This document shows positions 47,891-61,277 of a stretch of 64,000 nt of DNA, piece after piece. The notes beneath the pieces are model-generated. The model did not search any database and was not told where the DNA came from. It saw nothing but the letters and a program-made list of their open reading frames with translations. Source of the DNA: Ciona intestinalis. Lineage: Eukaryota > Chordata > Ascidiacea > Phlebobranchia > Cionidae. The position numbers and the translations under genes are program-made. How positions within the stretch are numbered: position 1 is the first letter of the stretch; every line of letters starts with the position of its first letter. The stretch covers positions 996,932-1,060,931 of the forward strand of contig NC_020170.2 of NCBI RefSeq assembly GCF_000224145.3, written 5' to 3'.

Positions 47891-49662
47891 CTGTTAAGAA
47901 TTAAAAGATTACGGTAGCTGCAAAGTCTAAGTTCTAGTTAAATACGATATGGATAGTTGTAAAGGGCGTTGTTAAAACGATGGTTACGGTGATAAAGGGG
48001 GGAACACAGAGTCATATCAATAATATTACGTAAACTAAGAGAAAATAAGAACAGAAACAAAGGGTTCGTTACCATTTAGTTTTCATTTCCTGTCCGCGAC
48101 AATAGGAATATAAGTTAACTCCAAAGCCTATAGTGGTCTAAATGGAAATTAAATCAAAATTTAATAAAATAAAACTTGGTCCTATTAAAGCTTCGACATT
48201 TTTGTTTGTATATTAATGTAACAGCAAATATCTCAGAGAAGTTAAACAACAAACTTCAACGTTCCATTTCTACAGACTTATAGGCCTACATATATTGTAC
48301 TACGAGTCTACGACTAGGCTACTTATTTTAAATTTCACAACCTCTGCTGGAAAACAAATAGCAAATATTGTATACGAAGTTTATATCTCACAACTTACAT
48401 ACAATACATGTAACCTGAGAACGTCCTGTTGCATGTATACACGTCCCATTTACATTACGTACACAACTCAACTCAGCTTCGACGTCATATGCATCTGCAC
48501 AGTGTGATGTTGCCAGGAAGCGGTTAGCCGGCGTCATTTCCGTTCTACAACAGTTAGGATTTGGAGTAGGTAGCAACATCAGTTTATAAGGTTGAGAATG
48601 GGTTCATGCACATGTCATCTGATGATGTCATTCCGTTATGCTGATTTCGAAGTCGCAGGTCGGCGTTTGAGCTGTTGAAGCTGTCGTAATACCTGTTAAC
48701 ACAACTAATATTTTTGTTTAAGAATTTGCCTGAGACAAAAATTAAACTCAGATTCACAACACGAGAAAAGTAAATAGAGATTTATTTAATTCCAATGGCT
48801 TCACATAATAAACGTTGTACATTTTTACTGGGGGTAACATTATCAAAAATACAGTTATACACGATTAAAATAGGTAAGAATCATTTTAGGTTTTCTGCAC
48901 AACGAAAAGCTAAGTTGTTCATGTTACACAAATAATGCAATCATAAAACCAGGTAAAAAAACTTTTGGCATATCAGTAATTTGTGATGGCATTTGACTGA
49001 TGAATTAGGCAGCTGAATAAATGCATATTTTGAAGGTAAATACTGTTGTTCACAATTTGAATTATGAAAACATACAAAATATATAAACTATTCTTAAATC
49101 AACACTATAAATACATGAAACACAGTAATAATGTATACATTAACCAAGTCAGCTATTTTCTTCATAAACTTCTGCTTTAGTCGAATGTCAATATTCAATG
49201 TCAAATTTAAATGAATACCCTACAACAAAGTATCACACTAGGCAATAACAGAATACATGTGTCGTGTAAAATAATTTGTATAAAAAATAAATATCTGTAT
49301 AACAGAAAATAGGAATAAACTATTAATACCAATATTGTTAAAAATGTAATAAACTAACAATATAGTCAAGTGAAACTATTTTTTTTAAAACTTCAAGGAG
49401 TATTTGGTTCAAATCTGGCGTGGAATGATATAGTAGGGTAGGGGAAGATGGGACACCTTTAGCACAAAATATCTAAACATCCTGATCGTGTTTTAAACAA
49501 TTACTAACGGTCAATGGGAGTCGTGGGCATATAGTTTTATAATTTCTTGAATGTTCTTTGTTTGCTACTAAACGGGGCGAGAAAATAGAGGTAAAAGGTG
49601 TCCCGTCTTCCCCTACCCCACTGTATAAATTATAAAAATATTTATCTAAGTGAATCCAACTA
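47891..49662. other. ANKS1 5' side and AGBL 3' flank
   Basis: Two minus-strand segments might be exons. One, about 48410-48556, starts MTPANRFLATSHCADAYDVE and has possible in-phase donors. The other, 48584-48692, begins after TTAACAG, reads YYDSFNSSNADLRLRNQHNG and stops. Neither is linked by similarity. The part 48780-49420 is very AT-rich and may be AGBL 3' UTR (inverse AATAAA at 48781). MITE copy 26 lies at 49431-49624. Confidence 0.35.
49431..49624. repeat. MITE copy 26, just past the AGBL stop
   Basis: Complete copy (TAGTAGGGTAGGGGAAGATG to TCCCCTACCCCACTGTATA), only about 40 bp downstream of the AGBL stop, so probably inside its 3' UTR. Confidence 0.88.
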
Positions 49663-52600
49663 CTAACGTTCAGTTTTGTTTGGGAAATAATTTTCATGAG
49701 CTTTCTGGTTCATTACCGCCGGTTCACCAAATATCATGGGAGGTCCCCTAGGTGAAGTCTTGAATCTATAACTTGGTTTAGGTTCCACTGGATGCACTTG
49801 CCCTGGGTAATGCATGTGGACTGTCATTACATCTCCTGCCTTCATTGAAGGGGGGAGAGATAGGTCGGATATTTGATACGCTGACCCTATACTGTTGTTA
49901 ACCTTCCCATTAGTGATTAGTTCTCCATTTTCTACAAAATGCTGCTGTCTGGAAGCTGGTACTGTAAAACTAGGTGTTTTTCTATCTCCGTGCTTCTTAA
50001 ACAGCTTGAATGAAAGGTTCTGGACAGGTAGGACAACCGTGCGTGGCAAAAACTTCTCCTGCGAACCACTGGAGTCCCTGAAATGTTCATGAGATGTACT
50101 GTTTGTTGATTCTGAGTTGTGGCTTGAATGGGAACTGGAGGACCCGCGCGTGCTTTTGTTGGACGCACATTTATTTTGTCTGTTCATCAAACTTATGTTT
50201 AAATCATTTGTAGGTGGGGAATCTGAAATTATAAATGTTTTGCTTGACTGTAGAGTGATACAACAGTTTAAAACAGTTTGTTTACTTAGGTGGTTAAAAC
50301 TGACCTAAAGCATTGCAAGAACGCATGCCAATAACAAAAATATACCAACATGGCAAATATGCCCTAATATGTAATAACTACCATATAACTTTTGCTGAAA
50401 AATTGTCTTTCAAAATAAACTTACCTCTAATGTAAATACTTCAATATCACCCACCTATGTTATTGAAAGCATAAACCTCATCCTCAGTTTCTTCATCCAT
50501 TTGTTTCAATGCTAAATCATCCTTGCTTATATATTGATGGGTTGGTGAATACTTCACTACTCGTTTATGATCACTTGACCCAACATTTGCATCACCAGTT
50601 GAAGGTGGATTGGAGTAGGGATTGCACAACATGTAATGAAGTCTATAAAATATTTATATCCCATAAGGTTGTCAAATGGTTTGTGTTATTTAGGGGAAGG
50701 TGTGATATAATACGATGGGGCCGTGTTTTCATTCTCTTTTTTCCTCCCACTTGGTAGTAAACAAAGAACACTTACAGAATTTTATAACTAAAGCTCTGAA
50801 CTTTAGAAGAACCTTGGTAATGACTTATATGTGTTTTGCTGAAGGCTGGCACTCAAAATGGTGGTCTGCCAATAAATTATTTTTTGATACTTGAAAAAAA
50901 TTTTTTTTAAACTTAAAATTGTTATACAAATGTGCCCATCACAGAAAACAAATCATTCCAATGTGTATACCAAGCTCACATGTTACATATGTATATTTAA
51001 TGACTGTTGCATGTGTACTGATACTGTTAATAAATCACATTACATTACCTTCTTGGTTGGTCGTCCATGGTGTATTTTACATTGCACATGACTGTGTCCC
51101 TGTTGCCAGTATATAAGTTAGTTGGAAGTCGTGGAAAGTTCTGAATCTCCGCCCACTGCTCTGCCAGTTGCTCCTGTTGTTGTTGTTTGTCTTCCTTGGC
51201 TACATTTAACTCTGCCAACCTATTTAAGAACTACATGGTTAAAACGTAAGGGTTTGTATGATTATTAGTGTTGTGTTTTAATACAAATACAATAAAATAG
51301 CACATGTAATGTATTCGCTTTAAGCAATGATTATAAACCTGGAGTTTGTTGATTCAGGATTTGTCATTAAGAATTAATTCTTCCTATGCACTTGTTTAAA
51401 TTATTTTTCATGATATAAATTATAAATGCATAAAGTTTACAAAAATAGGGTATTTCATTCATTTGTTAACAATATTTTGTGATGTTCAACATTGAGAACT
51501 GCTCCAAACTTGGTATCTTTATGAGTAGAGTAATGAAATTATTACTAGAAACATGAAACAACCTTCTTGCTGCTCTTTCTTTGATGCGTTCTTGGGCAAA
51601 GATTGGAATTCCTCCGTTGCTACGGTTACTGTATTTGCTCACAAATGCTGGAAATCTAGGCTGGAAAAAGAATAAACAGTTATATTTAACACTATGTTAT
51701 ATGAAAGGGATATGTAGCAGGTTTTACTCAGACCCATATTTGTAAGCAACTATCGTATTTAAAAACACCAAGATTAAGTTGAAAAAATGAAAATTTTCAA
51801 ATATTAAATTTACTCAACTGAAAACAGTGTTAATATTGGCACCTAAAAACTAGAGCTATTGCAGGAGTCTCACAATATAATATGTTAGTTTCCAAACCTT
51901 TTGTTTTAACGATTCTTTCACCAAGATTTGCTCCGTATTTTTGTATTTAGATTTTGAAGTGGAGGTAGGAGCGGACACAGACTTTCCATTCTTCTGTTTC
52001 TTCTTTTTTTTCTTCCTGGAGGTTGAGGAGTAATGCTCGTTGTCCAACTTCTTCTTAGATGTAGGGGCTTCGTAAGGAACCTCTGGCTCAGATTCACTAT
52101 CACTGTCTGAACTTGTCCTGTATTGCAAATATAAATTAAAGTACACCCAGAAATATAAGTTGAGGTTAGGAATTTTCTTAACACATTTAGAATGCCTCAT
52201 AATCATGTAAAATGTTACACGCATCACAGTTAATGTTGTTTCAATCACCCACATTAAGTAATATTTACTTATAAGTAAACCTGGAGTGTTTTAATTCCCA
52301 CTTACTCTGATTCTGAGGCCAAGTCTGACATGTTAAAATTTCGAATGGCATCTAAACAGCTGTAATCCAATGTATCATCTTCATTTATATCTTCTTGATC
52401 TTCCCCCACCTTTGGTTCCAATGCTTCTCTCTGACTTAATTGAATTGTGACATCACAGTTGTCTTTATTGAATGCATTGTTATTACGTATGGCAGTTTGA
52501 GAAGCAGTTTCTGCATTGATTTGATTTTGAACAATTGTTTCAAATACTTTAGGATTGTTTTGGGCAACAAGCTGAGATGTGACAGGCAATGTATTGCTTT

Positions 52601-55600
52601 TATTATCTTCAATTAGTTCAATCTTTTCAGGTTTGCCTCCATCTGCAACTAATTGATGAATATAAGATGCCAAAGAACATAACATAACTTATATGTCTCT
52701 TTAATTACATCTCTTTTGTGGAGTATTTACTACAATGTATTAAAATTCTGCAGTTGAGAGTACACAAAAAAAATATATATATGTTTTTAAACAGTATTTG
52801 TTTGGCAATAAATAGTTATAAATAATGTTGTTAAAAATAGAAACAGTTTTGTTAAAATACAAATGATGTTTTGTATTTTATAGGCCAAGCAAAGAAAGCA
52901 ACTATAAATTATTAAAATGGTACCGGACTTGATTAAAATTTCACACAAACACTATTCCTTGTGCTTACCGTTTATACTAAGAGTGTTAGGAAAACACTTT
53001 CCTTCCTTATTTTGCAATGTTGGTATTTTCTTTTCCACATTATGTTTACTTTGATCCTTTCTTTCTACAGATGTGGTTTGGTTGTTTGAGGAAGTTTGTA
53101 GTTTCTGTTTCTTCATAATCTGAAAGTGTTTGATAAACAGGATACATATAAATGTAACTTTTTATTTTATACACTTCATGCCAGCTTATGTATGTTACTT
53201 TGGGTGTGATTTTCTTGGGGATTTTTTTTTTATGTATGGCTTATAAAATTGGACAACCCATTAGTGACCACTGGGCTGGATCAATTGCCGTTAATTGTCT
53301 TGCCAAAGGACACATATACTCAGAAAAGTAGCAGCGACAAGCCTTAAACGTTTGCCTTCTTATACAGTATACATCTTATACAGTATATATATGGTGTTAA
53401 TTTGTTCCCTTGTAAGTTTTAATTTATGCATGGTGTATTTAAAACGCCATTAAAATTTAAAACCAAGTCCACAGTGGGCAAGCATTCACACCTAACAAAC
53501 ACAACTGCAAACAATGCAATGTTTACCTCTGTTGTCATTTGTAGAATGACTTTCGACTTTTTGACAGGATTGTCAAAGACATTTGAATATTCTAGAATAC
53601 ATTCGCACAATTTCCTTCCAATTAACTGGAAGTCACTGATGTTGAAATGACGGCCAATCCTGAAAATTGAGGGTGTCATATACCCAATTACTTAAAAAAA
53701 ATTTACCAGTAGTCAGAGTACACTAAAAGAATGAATGAGTGTAACTTACTTTATCCTCGCGTAGCCGGAAAACGACAGTCCTTATAACCATGGTTTAACA
53801 CCTCGTGCCAGCTTACGAGTTACCATGTATGTTACTTTGTGGGTGATTATTTTTTGTTTTTTTTTTTTCATTTTTTTTATGTATGGCTTATAATTTGGAC
53901 AACCCATTAGTGACTACTGGGTTGGAGCAATTGCTGTTAAGTGTCTTGCCCAAGGACACATACGCCCACAATGGCAGCAGCGACGAGCCTTGAACCCATC
54001 ACCAATGAGTTACAGACATGCGGGCTAACCACTATGCCACGGCGTCGAACAAGACTACAAGTTTTACAACCCATTTAATATGGGGTATCAAATCGGAGCT
54101 CTAAATTCTGCAATTGAGTACTGCAACCAATATTTAGCAGATAACAGCGATTTTGATAAACCGTAACTCCACAACCTCTTAATCACTTTATTGACATAAT
54201 CATTTTATTTACAATGAGTTTGCAAGAAAAAAATCCTGTTTTTGTATTTTAAAACCTTATGTCATGAAATATGTCCCTTATTGTAAAGAGCTTGTCATTG
54301 CTACATATGTTTGAGGGACAAAAGCTTAGTTTTGAAGGATAAAAAACGTGTTTGTATTAAACTTAATGGCCAACTGACCTGGATCCAGCTATTGTTCCAG
54401 CAAATGTAGCTTCGAGAGTGAAACTATTTGCAATTCCCATTTGTCGAAACATGACAACTCTACCAGTGGATTCTTTGCTTCGACGAACTGCGTATTTCGT
54501 GTCATGGAACGAAAATCTATAAAAAGAAAACTTTTGAGACATCGGTAGGATATTATTTAAGGACCTCTTAAAGAAATTATGGCATTGTCATTATGGGGTT
54601 TTCAAAACTCTCAAGAGCTTTCTATTGTTTTGTTGTTAAATATTTAAACTAGTCTGTTAGAAAGTCAGCGCCATTATCAGCTAATCAATCAGCATTGTCA
54701 GCTTTACAAATATTGATTTTCCAATTTCCGTTGAAACTTCAATCCCACCTGTTCGGCAAACATTGAAACATCAACCATGGAAATAAACGTTCCTCAACAA
54801 AATCAATGGCAGCTTTATATTCTTCATGCTTTTTTGGGGGAGCTGGTTTTCCATCTTTATTTCCCTCAATGTTTTCAGTTTGTTTTGGCTTCAAAGCTTT
54901 TCTCTCACAGCCGTACATAAAGACTTTGTGTTTCCTGCTGTGACCGTGAAGGTCGCAGTAAAACAAGATCTGTTTGAAAGAACAAGTTCATGCTAAAATA
55001 CTGTTAATAAACTGAACAAAGTGTAAACAAAATATTGAAAGTGTATTTAACGAGATAAAAACTTTACAAAATTTAAAAAAATGATAATTCATGTATTAAC
55101 AATGAAAGTACAAATATATAATAAATAAAATATAGAATACAAAACTTACTAAAACTATAGTTTTGCAAGTTGAACTATAACAACTTACACTTTAAATTTC
55201 ATCTCTAACGAATAACATTATTAGTAAACCATGTTTTATAAGAATAAAATAGTATAAAACTATCAGAACTTCTTAGCAATATTATAGATCTTACACCTAT
55301 TAAGTGAAACCTACTGGGTGGTCTTTGTTAAACTGGTCCACCATTTCCTTCGTATGCCATATAGTAGGAAAGTAAGATTGTTTTGGGTGACGATAGTTTC
55401 TGTTTAAATCTCTTGCAGCAAGTGAGGTGCGATAGTTACCAACTATTACACCATCTGGATTAAGCATTGGCACAATCTGTATTGACAAACATTTTGTTAA
55501 ATATATAAAAAGGCTAGACATGGTACATGCTAGCAACGCATGTGTTTACCTCTGTTGTCATAACTGCTGGCAATGCATGTTGACACACAGATAAATTACA

Positions 55601-58600
55601 AGAATAAAGTCAACGGGATCATTTATGTAATCCACAACCAATACAATACCTAATTGACTTAGGTGATCAACTTTTACAATTACAGTTTTACAACCTTATT
55701 GTACAGCCTAATTGGTACAGTGGTACTGACTTATTACATTAAAAACTTTGATATTTAATGTAACGCATAACTTGTTAAATAAGATTTTTGTAATAAAGAA
55801 AAACAGAATATTGTAGCTCCTGTATGTTGACAAAACATTAATTAAGCATTAGTGAAGAATTAGAAAATGACAGAACAGCTAAAAATCATGAAATATCGAA
55901 CTTTAAAAATGAACTTTTTTCTCAGTTGATCAGCAGTGTTGTTATCTGAGGTGAGAAAGTCAAGCACCCCCTTCATCATCCAACTTGATTGAGACTCACC
56001 AGGATGTACACGAGCTGTTAGAATGATGCCTTGCTTGCTCTGTAGTGAAAAGTCATTTGTTATGCTATTATTTTTGTTTCTATTGTATTACTTGACATAG
56101 CAAATTTTAAGCGGAGTATAACAATTTTATGATTTAACACTCTAACAAAATTGCCACTCAAACCGAAAATATTTATTTTTGCTGTACTTACTGTTTTAAA
56201 TGCATGTTTAAGTGACAAAGCCAATTTTAAATCGCACTTTCATTGAAAATTAAGTCTTACCTGCAATCTAGACTTGTGCTAGTGTTTTTATATTAAACAT
56301 ATTAGTAAAACCAACTTCTGGCATATGAAACTTTTTTCATTAAAATCCCACCTGATGTAAATCCTTGTATTTGTCTTTTTCTTTATCAGGAAAATGAGTG
56401 ACAGTGAGAAGGAAGCAAGTGTTTCCTGCATCAGTTTCACACAAGACCTCCCTCTTAACATGCTTGGATGAGTTCGGACACGCCATAATCTCATCGATAT
56501 GCCGCAGTAGGTCGGAGTAAGTATACGGGTAGCAGTGCGCAAAGTAAATTGTGTCGTCTTCACATTCAGCCCAATCAAATGAAACCTAAGAAGCAGATAT
56601 TGTTCATAAGCAATTGTGAAGCATATTTACAATGGATAGTCTTAAAGACGCTTTTTAAATATTTTTCAAATTCCATTTCATACACCTCATGCTTCCCAGT
56701 ATCAGCTTTGCGGGTTTTAATTTTTGTTGTTTTCTTGTAGAAGTGTCTGTTTTTATTTACAAGGTTAGACTAAAGCATGTTATTAATAAATTGGGAACAT
56801 TTTCAAATCATTTGCACATACCCATTCACAAACATAAGAATACCAACCTCAAACTTTAGGCAGTAATATTGCAGGTCTAATGATAGAATTGTATTTCTTG
56901 TATTTGCACAATAAGTGTAGCTTATATTCTTCCCACCTCTGTGCCAACCTATCCCTTTCTCTTTCGCAAGATGTTCAGAATATAACAAGGGTTTCATTCC
57001 TAAAGGAAAATACCATTTTGGCATAAATCTAATGAAAAATTCTGCAGAATTTATTTTTCAGGCTAACGTATTGGTATCGTATTTAAGTTATGAACAATGT
57101 TGGTCCTAATTTTCAAAACAGTTAAGGGCGTGGTGTACTCATATAACTAGGATAAAATATTTCATAAATTTTAAAACATTTTTAATAGAAACTATACCAA
57201 ATTATTAAAACAATTAAATCAATTAACAGTAATGTGTGGTTTTAGGAAATCAGATTCTCTTACCATAGTTGTACAAGCTGTCCTTCTTAAGGAAGTTGAT
57301 GATGCTGAACTTGTAAGTGCAGTTTGGTTTCGCTTGTTGAACTTTGAAGTAGTACCACTGGGTGTGTCGGTTAGTGTACATATCAGTTTTGAGGACTAAC
57401 TCGTATTCTAACTCCCCTCTGTAGGTGAAAGGTTAAATGCAAGATGCTAAATATGTAAACAATCTACATAAACAACTTACCTAATCAACATATATAAATT
57501 TGACAGGTTGTCCATTTTTTGTAATAAAAAAACAAGCCATGGTGTATTTACATTTGCTATTCACATTATTATGATGAAGGAACTTTATTTTGAATGAGTA
57601 CACGGTGACAAAGTTACATTAGCTGTACTGTACTCAATTACTATGCCCATAATAACATATACAAGTATTGTAAGTTTTGAACCCAAATACTAGGTAGATA
57701 AAAAAATATTGATAATTTGGTAATGGGCCAATTAAAATGCGTTCCTGGGTTTTGGTATTAACGCTTCACCTAAACCCCTACATAATACAAATATAAATTA
57801 ACTCACGTTCTTCTTGCTTGTCTTAAATTTCCCGATTCAAATCTTGACTCGAACACAAGAGACTCTGGCATTCCATCAGGTACAGAGTGGGGTGGGGGTG
57901 ACCTTGATGATCGTTCACTATCATATACCACTGGCTTACCATGCCACATGGGTTTAGATAACCCATTGGTGTGCTTGGTGTATGGGGCAGTTGTTGACCG
58001 TGGAGACATGATACTCTCATCTTCACTGGTTGCACGATTTTCTGGCAGTTTAGGTTTTACTGTGTAGAAGTTTGTATAATTTGAATGTAACTTAATATGT
58101 TACAATAGTTAGAAAATTAAATTTAAAAACTTACAGTGGCAGGGGTTCTGAAAGTTAAGCCATAATTGGTAGGTTACCTTTCCTCATTTGACAGTTTAAA
58201 GATAACTGTTTAATTAAATTGCATAAACACTTTGACTTTAGTAACCCTTAAATTTAATTAAAAATTGAGTTGGGACTTTTACATACTTTGATGTCAAATT
58301 TGTTATCCTACTTTTCATAAACACACAGAATATATTATGTATGAAAGCAATTTAGTAATTAACTTATGGCAATAATATTTATTTATTAACTCACTGAATG
58401 ATTCGCCATACATTTCATCTTTAGGGCAGGACAGAATAAACCTGTAATTCGACATACAAAAGCTGAATTAATAAACTGAGACTATAAAAATATTATGACA
58501 GACTTTTGTTATTACTTACTCGGGGCACGGGCAAACAGGGCCAAAACCATTTGGCCAAAATGGTCCAATTCTGCTCAATGCTATTCCATGTTTATTGAGA

Positions 58601-60965
58601 TATTTACCATCACCAAGTTGAGTTAATTTTGACCGACGAGACTTTGAATTAAGAAGACTGTTCATGCCTTCTTTGGTATAAACCTGAATTATATTTGTTA
58701 ATAATATACTTGTTTATATTGTTGATTTTTGTTTGTTTACCTGAAAACATTGCCTGTTAATACCATAGCTGGGCAGAGCTATTCCAGTATATTCCCCAAC
58801 TTTTGGGATCAAAGGCCTGTCAAGATATCAAATAAAAATGGCATGAAAAAAATAACAAAAGCATATATATAAACTGTTGCTGGAAGGTATAAAACAAATG
58901 TGAATCAAAAACTTTTTCACAATTTAGCTTTGATGTATTGTGACCTTTATTTATCAGGTTTAATATCTATCAAAATATGAATATTCAATGCAAAATGGTT
59001 TATAACCAATAATCTGCAAGTTAGTAAGCTAGAATAATGTTTTATAAGAAGGTAGGCCATAACATAAACACTTATTAATGTTTTGTGTCATATTTTATAG
59101 CATGAACACTTAGCATTACTTTAAAGTGCTGCCGGGAAATCCTCTTCTAGATATTGAGAACAGGTTTGAACTGGAATGATCGAGTAAACTTAAATCTAAT
59201 CCTCCACACATGCTGTTGGTATGACGGTCAGACCCATATGCTGGAACAAAGTGATTATCATACAGGTGAAAGTAAATGAATAAACTGCAGAATAAGGGAA
59301 CACACATTTTCTATTCTAAAGTATTCCACTACATGAACAAAAAATATTACTTTTAAAAAGATTACAAAGATCATAATACTTAAGATGGCTAGTGTAATTG
59401 ACCATTTGAAACATGAAAGAACAATTTGATTTACCACGCTTAATTTAAAGGTATCTACTTCTGAAGATAAAGCATAAAATGGAATACTCAGCAATAGCAA
59501 TTACGGTACTTTCATAATTCTATAAACAGAACTATAGTTAAAAGTTGACTTAACATATTATTATTACATAGCATTCTATGTTACAATTATATCACCTCTA
59601 CTTCGAGCACCAGTTTTCAGCAACCTTAAATTTGCAATGGAGGCAGGGAAATTCCCTTTGCTGTTACCAGAATACACCTGATCTGCTTGTGGAATATAAT
59701 TCACATCAATGTATTTAAAACGGGCATCATTTGGATCGGCGGAAAGTTGTTGAAATGATCTTCGCTGTTGAAGGTAGTTGACCTGAAATTAAACAGTTAA
59801 TAATTATACATATATATATAATTAATTAATTAAATTGCATAAACAGTATAAATATTCCAAACAATAATGCAGGTATACATCCAATCTATATTATATTACA
59901 ATGCAGCATGTCAACAAACACTTTACCTATTTTTTTAGTGGATTACTTAAAAATAGAGAACTGTAAAGATAGTGCCAACAAAATACGTATAATCTATAAC
60001 TCATAACCACTATGAGTATCCTAAACCAGTTGCCGTAGGTCCACAATAGGTGCTTTTGCAATATTGATCAATAGGGGTTGGTAGTCTATTCACCATAAAG
60101 TGATATTCTTATGTGTACAGTATCATAAAGGCAATATTAGCAGACTGTTATCTGCATGTTGTCCTTGAATTGGTGCAATCAATTACACAGGTATGTTCAG
60201 ACATGCCTTAAACAAGACCTTTGTTATATAAGTGCGCAATACTAACGAAAGCATAGTAAACCTATTTTTTTCAGTTTTCGCTATTAGAGCAACTATTTTT
60301 ACCCAAAAATCAAAATAGTATATCAAAAAAAGTCCTACTTGTAGCTTCAATGCCTTCCTTCTTTCTGTTTTTTTCTTGGCCGCCCATTTCTTATGTGAGG
60401 ATACAATAGGAGCAAGGGCCTCCTGTACTTGATATGAAAGATCATTTTCAATCTTGGAGCGAAGGTTCACTTTCCAGCCTTGATCTGTGTTTAATGAGAA
60501 AATTAATTCGCGCCGAAGTTTTACCCTAAATTATTAGGGTTTTAGTTACACAGGAAAAACAAACAATTATTTCGATTACAAACAACCTGTGCCTGTGCAT
60601 GTAGTTTCTTTTGAGTTGTAATGATGGAAAAAATGTAAGAATTGTTTGGGAAAACCCCAAAATTAAAGATTTATCTATTCTATTGTTTTCAATCTGGGTT
60701 TCATACATTTCATGCCCATTTTCAACTTTAAAGTATGAAACTTATGTAGGTGATAGCAGCTTTAAACTTCGACATAATATTAGCTATAAGAGGCGGTATA
60801 TATGTTATGACACCATTAATAATCATTCCTGCTTAAATTGTCAAATCAGTAAAAATCTTTTATATAGTGAGGAAGTGAGCTAGACTAACCGTTTTCCAAG
60901 GACGTTGAACCGCTGCAGATAGAAATAATATCCCCAAATCGTGTTTTTCTTGAGTCTACCGACAT
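49663..60965 (-). CDS. Cytosolic carboxypeptidase, AGBL2/AGBL3 (CCP2/CCP3) type, 23 exons
   Basis: M14D metallocarboxypeptidase that trims glutamate chains or C-terminal residues from tubulin. Exons: 60890-60965, 60339-60484, 59596-59782, 59120-59240, 58741-58816, 58520-58683, 58395-58441, 57807-58059, 57264-57418, 56848-56999, 56352-56585, 55902-56039, 55315-55476, 54749-54969, 54379-54516, 53527-53659, 52969-53119, 52306-52642, 51898-52117, 51563-51660, 51049-51219, 50455-50642, 49663-50222. All phases join, about 1,375 residues. The N-domain has LVFESRFESGNLRQARRTGE and HTQWYYFKVQ. Catalytic parts: ARVHPGES (zinc His and Glu), NPDGVIVGNYRTSLAARDLN (substrate Arg/Asn), YCDLHGHS (zinc His), FTLEATFAG (catalytic Glu). 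The long tail is charged and Ser-rich with a poly-Lys run. The first exon (MSVDSRKTRFGDI) is the least certain. AGBL2 versus AGBL3 cannot be settled. Confidence 0.93.
50690..50790. repeat. MITE copy 27, degenerate, AGBL intron
   Basis: Recognisable from CTCCCACTTGGTAGTAAACA and AAGAACACTTACAGAATTTT; ends mostly lost. Confidence 0.5.
53160..53360 (-). repeat. SINE fragment, AGBL intron
   Basis: Shares ATGCCAGCTTATGTATGTTA, TTTATGTATGGCTTATAA, ATTAGTGACCACTGGGCTGG and CCAAAGGACACATATACTCA with the fuller copy at 53730-54050. Confidence 0.7.
53730..54050 (-). repeat. tRNA-derived SINE, near full length, AGBL intron
   Basis: Inverse of the element at 28366-28680. It contains the tail (GTAACTTACTTTATCCTCGC), the body (GTGTCTTGCCCAAGGACACA) and the tRNA-like head (GGGCTAACCACTATGCCACG). 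It lies between catalytic-domain exons 54379-54516 and 53527-53659. Confidence 0.8.
54970..55314 (-). other. AGBL intron
   Basis: AT-rich, no repeat or exon recognised. Confidence 0.5.
59803..60338 (-). other. AGBL intron 2
   Basis: Holds a TATATATATA/ATTAATTAATTA run at about 59808-59832; otherwise unremarkable. Confidence 0.5.
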
Positions 60966-61163
60966 GCACGAACATATGGTGAATTAAAATAGTAAAACAA
61001 ATACAGTTACATCTGCAATACGTTCATCATATAGCAGCTCGTAAAAATGTAAAAAGATTCACGACGTTTAAATAAACTTTGTTTTAAAACAAGGTTTAAG
61101 CACTAATACACTATATGAACGCTGTCTTACGGAAAATTGTATTATATATCCCAAAACTTTTGC

Positions 61164-61213
61164 NNNNNNNNNNNNNNNNNNNNNNNNNNNNNNNNNNNNN
61201 NNNNNNNNNNNNN
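61164..61213. other. Assembly gap (50 Ns)
   Basis: Lies between the nucleobindin exon 61278-61421 and the AGBL start, where the end of nucleobindin would be expected. Confidence 0.99.
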
Positions 61214-61277
61214 AAATATTAAATATTAGGATGCATTTTTTTGTATTATACCTAAATAAGTAAATATAAAAACTTAC

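Noticed and set aside
48584..48692. Minus-strand exon reading YYDSFNSSNADLRLRN then stop
   Set aside because: All three frames are open for about 20 codons after a weak acceptor; it cannot be tied to ANKS1 or AGBL by phase or similarity.
60890..60973. Alternative AGBL first exon frame starting MFVHVGRLKKNTIWGYYFYL
   Set aside because: Protein-like, but its donor phase does not match the next exon, whereas the MSVDSRK frame does.
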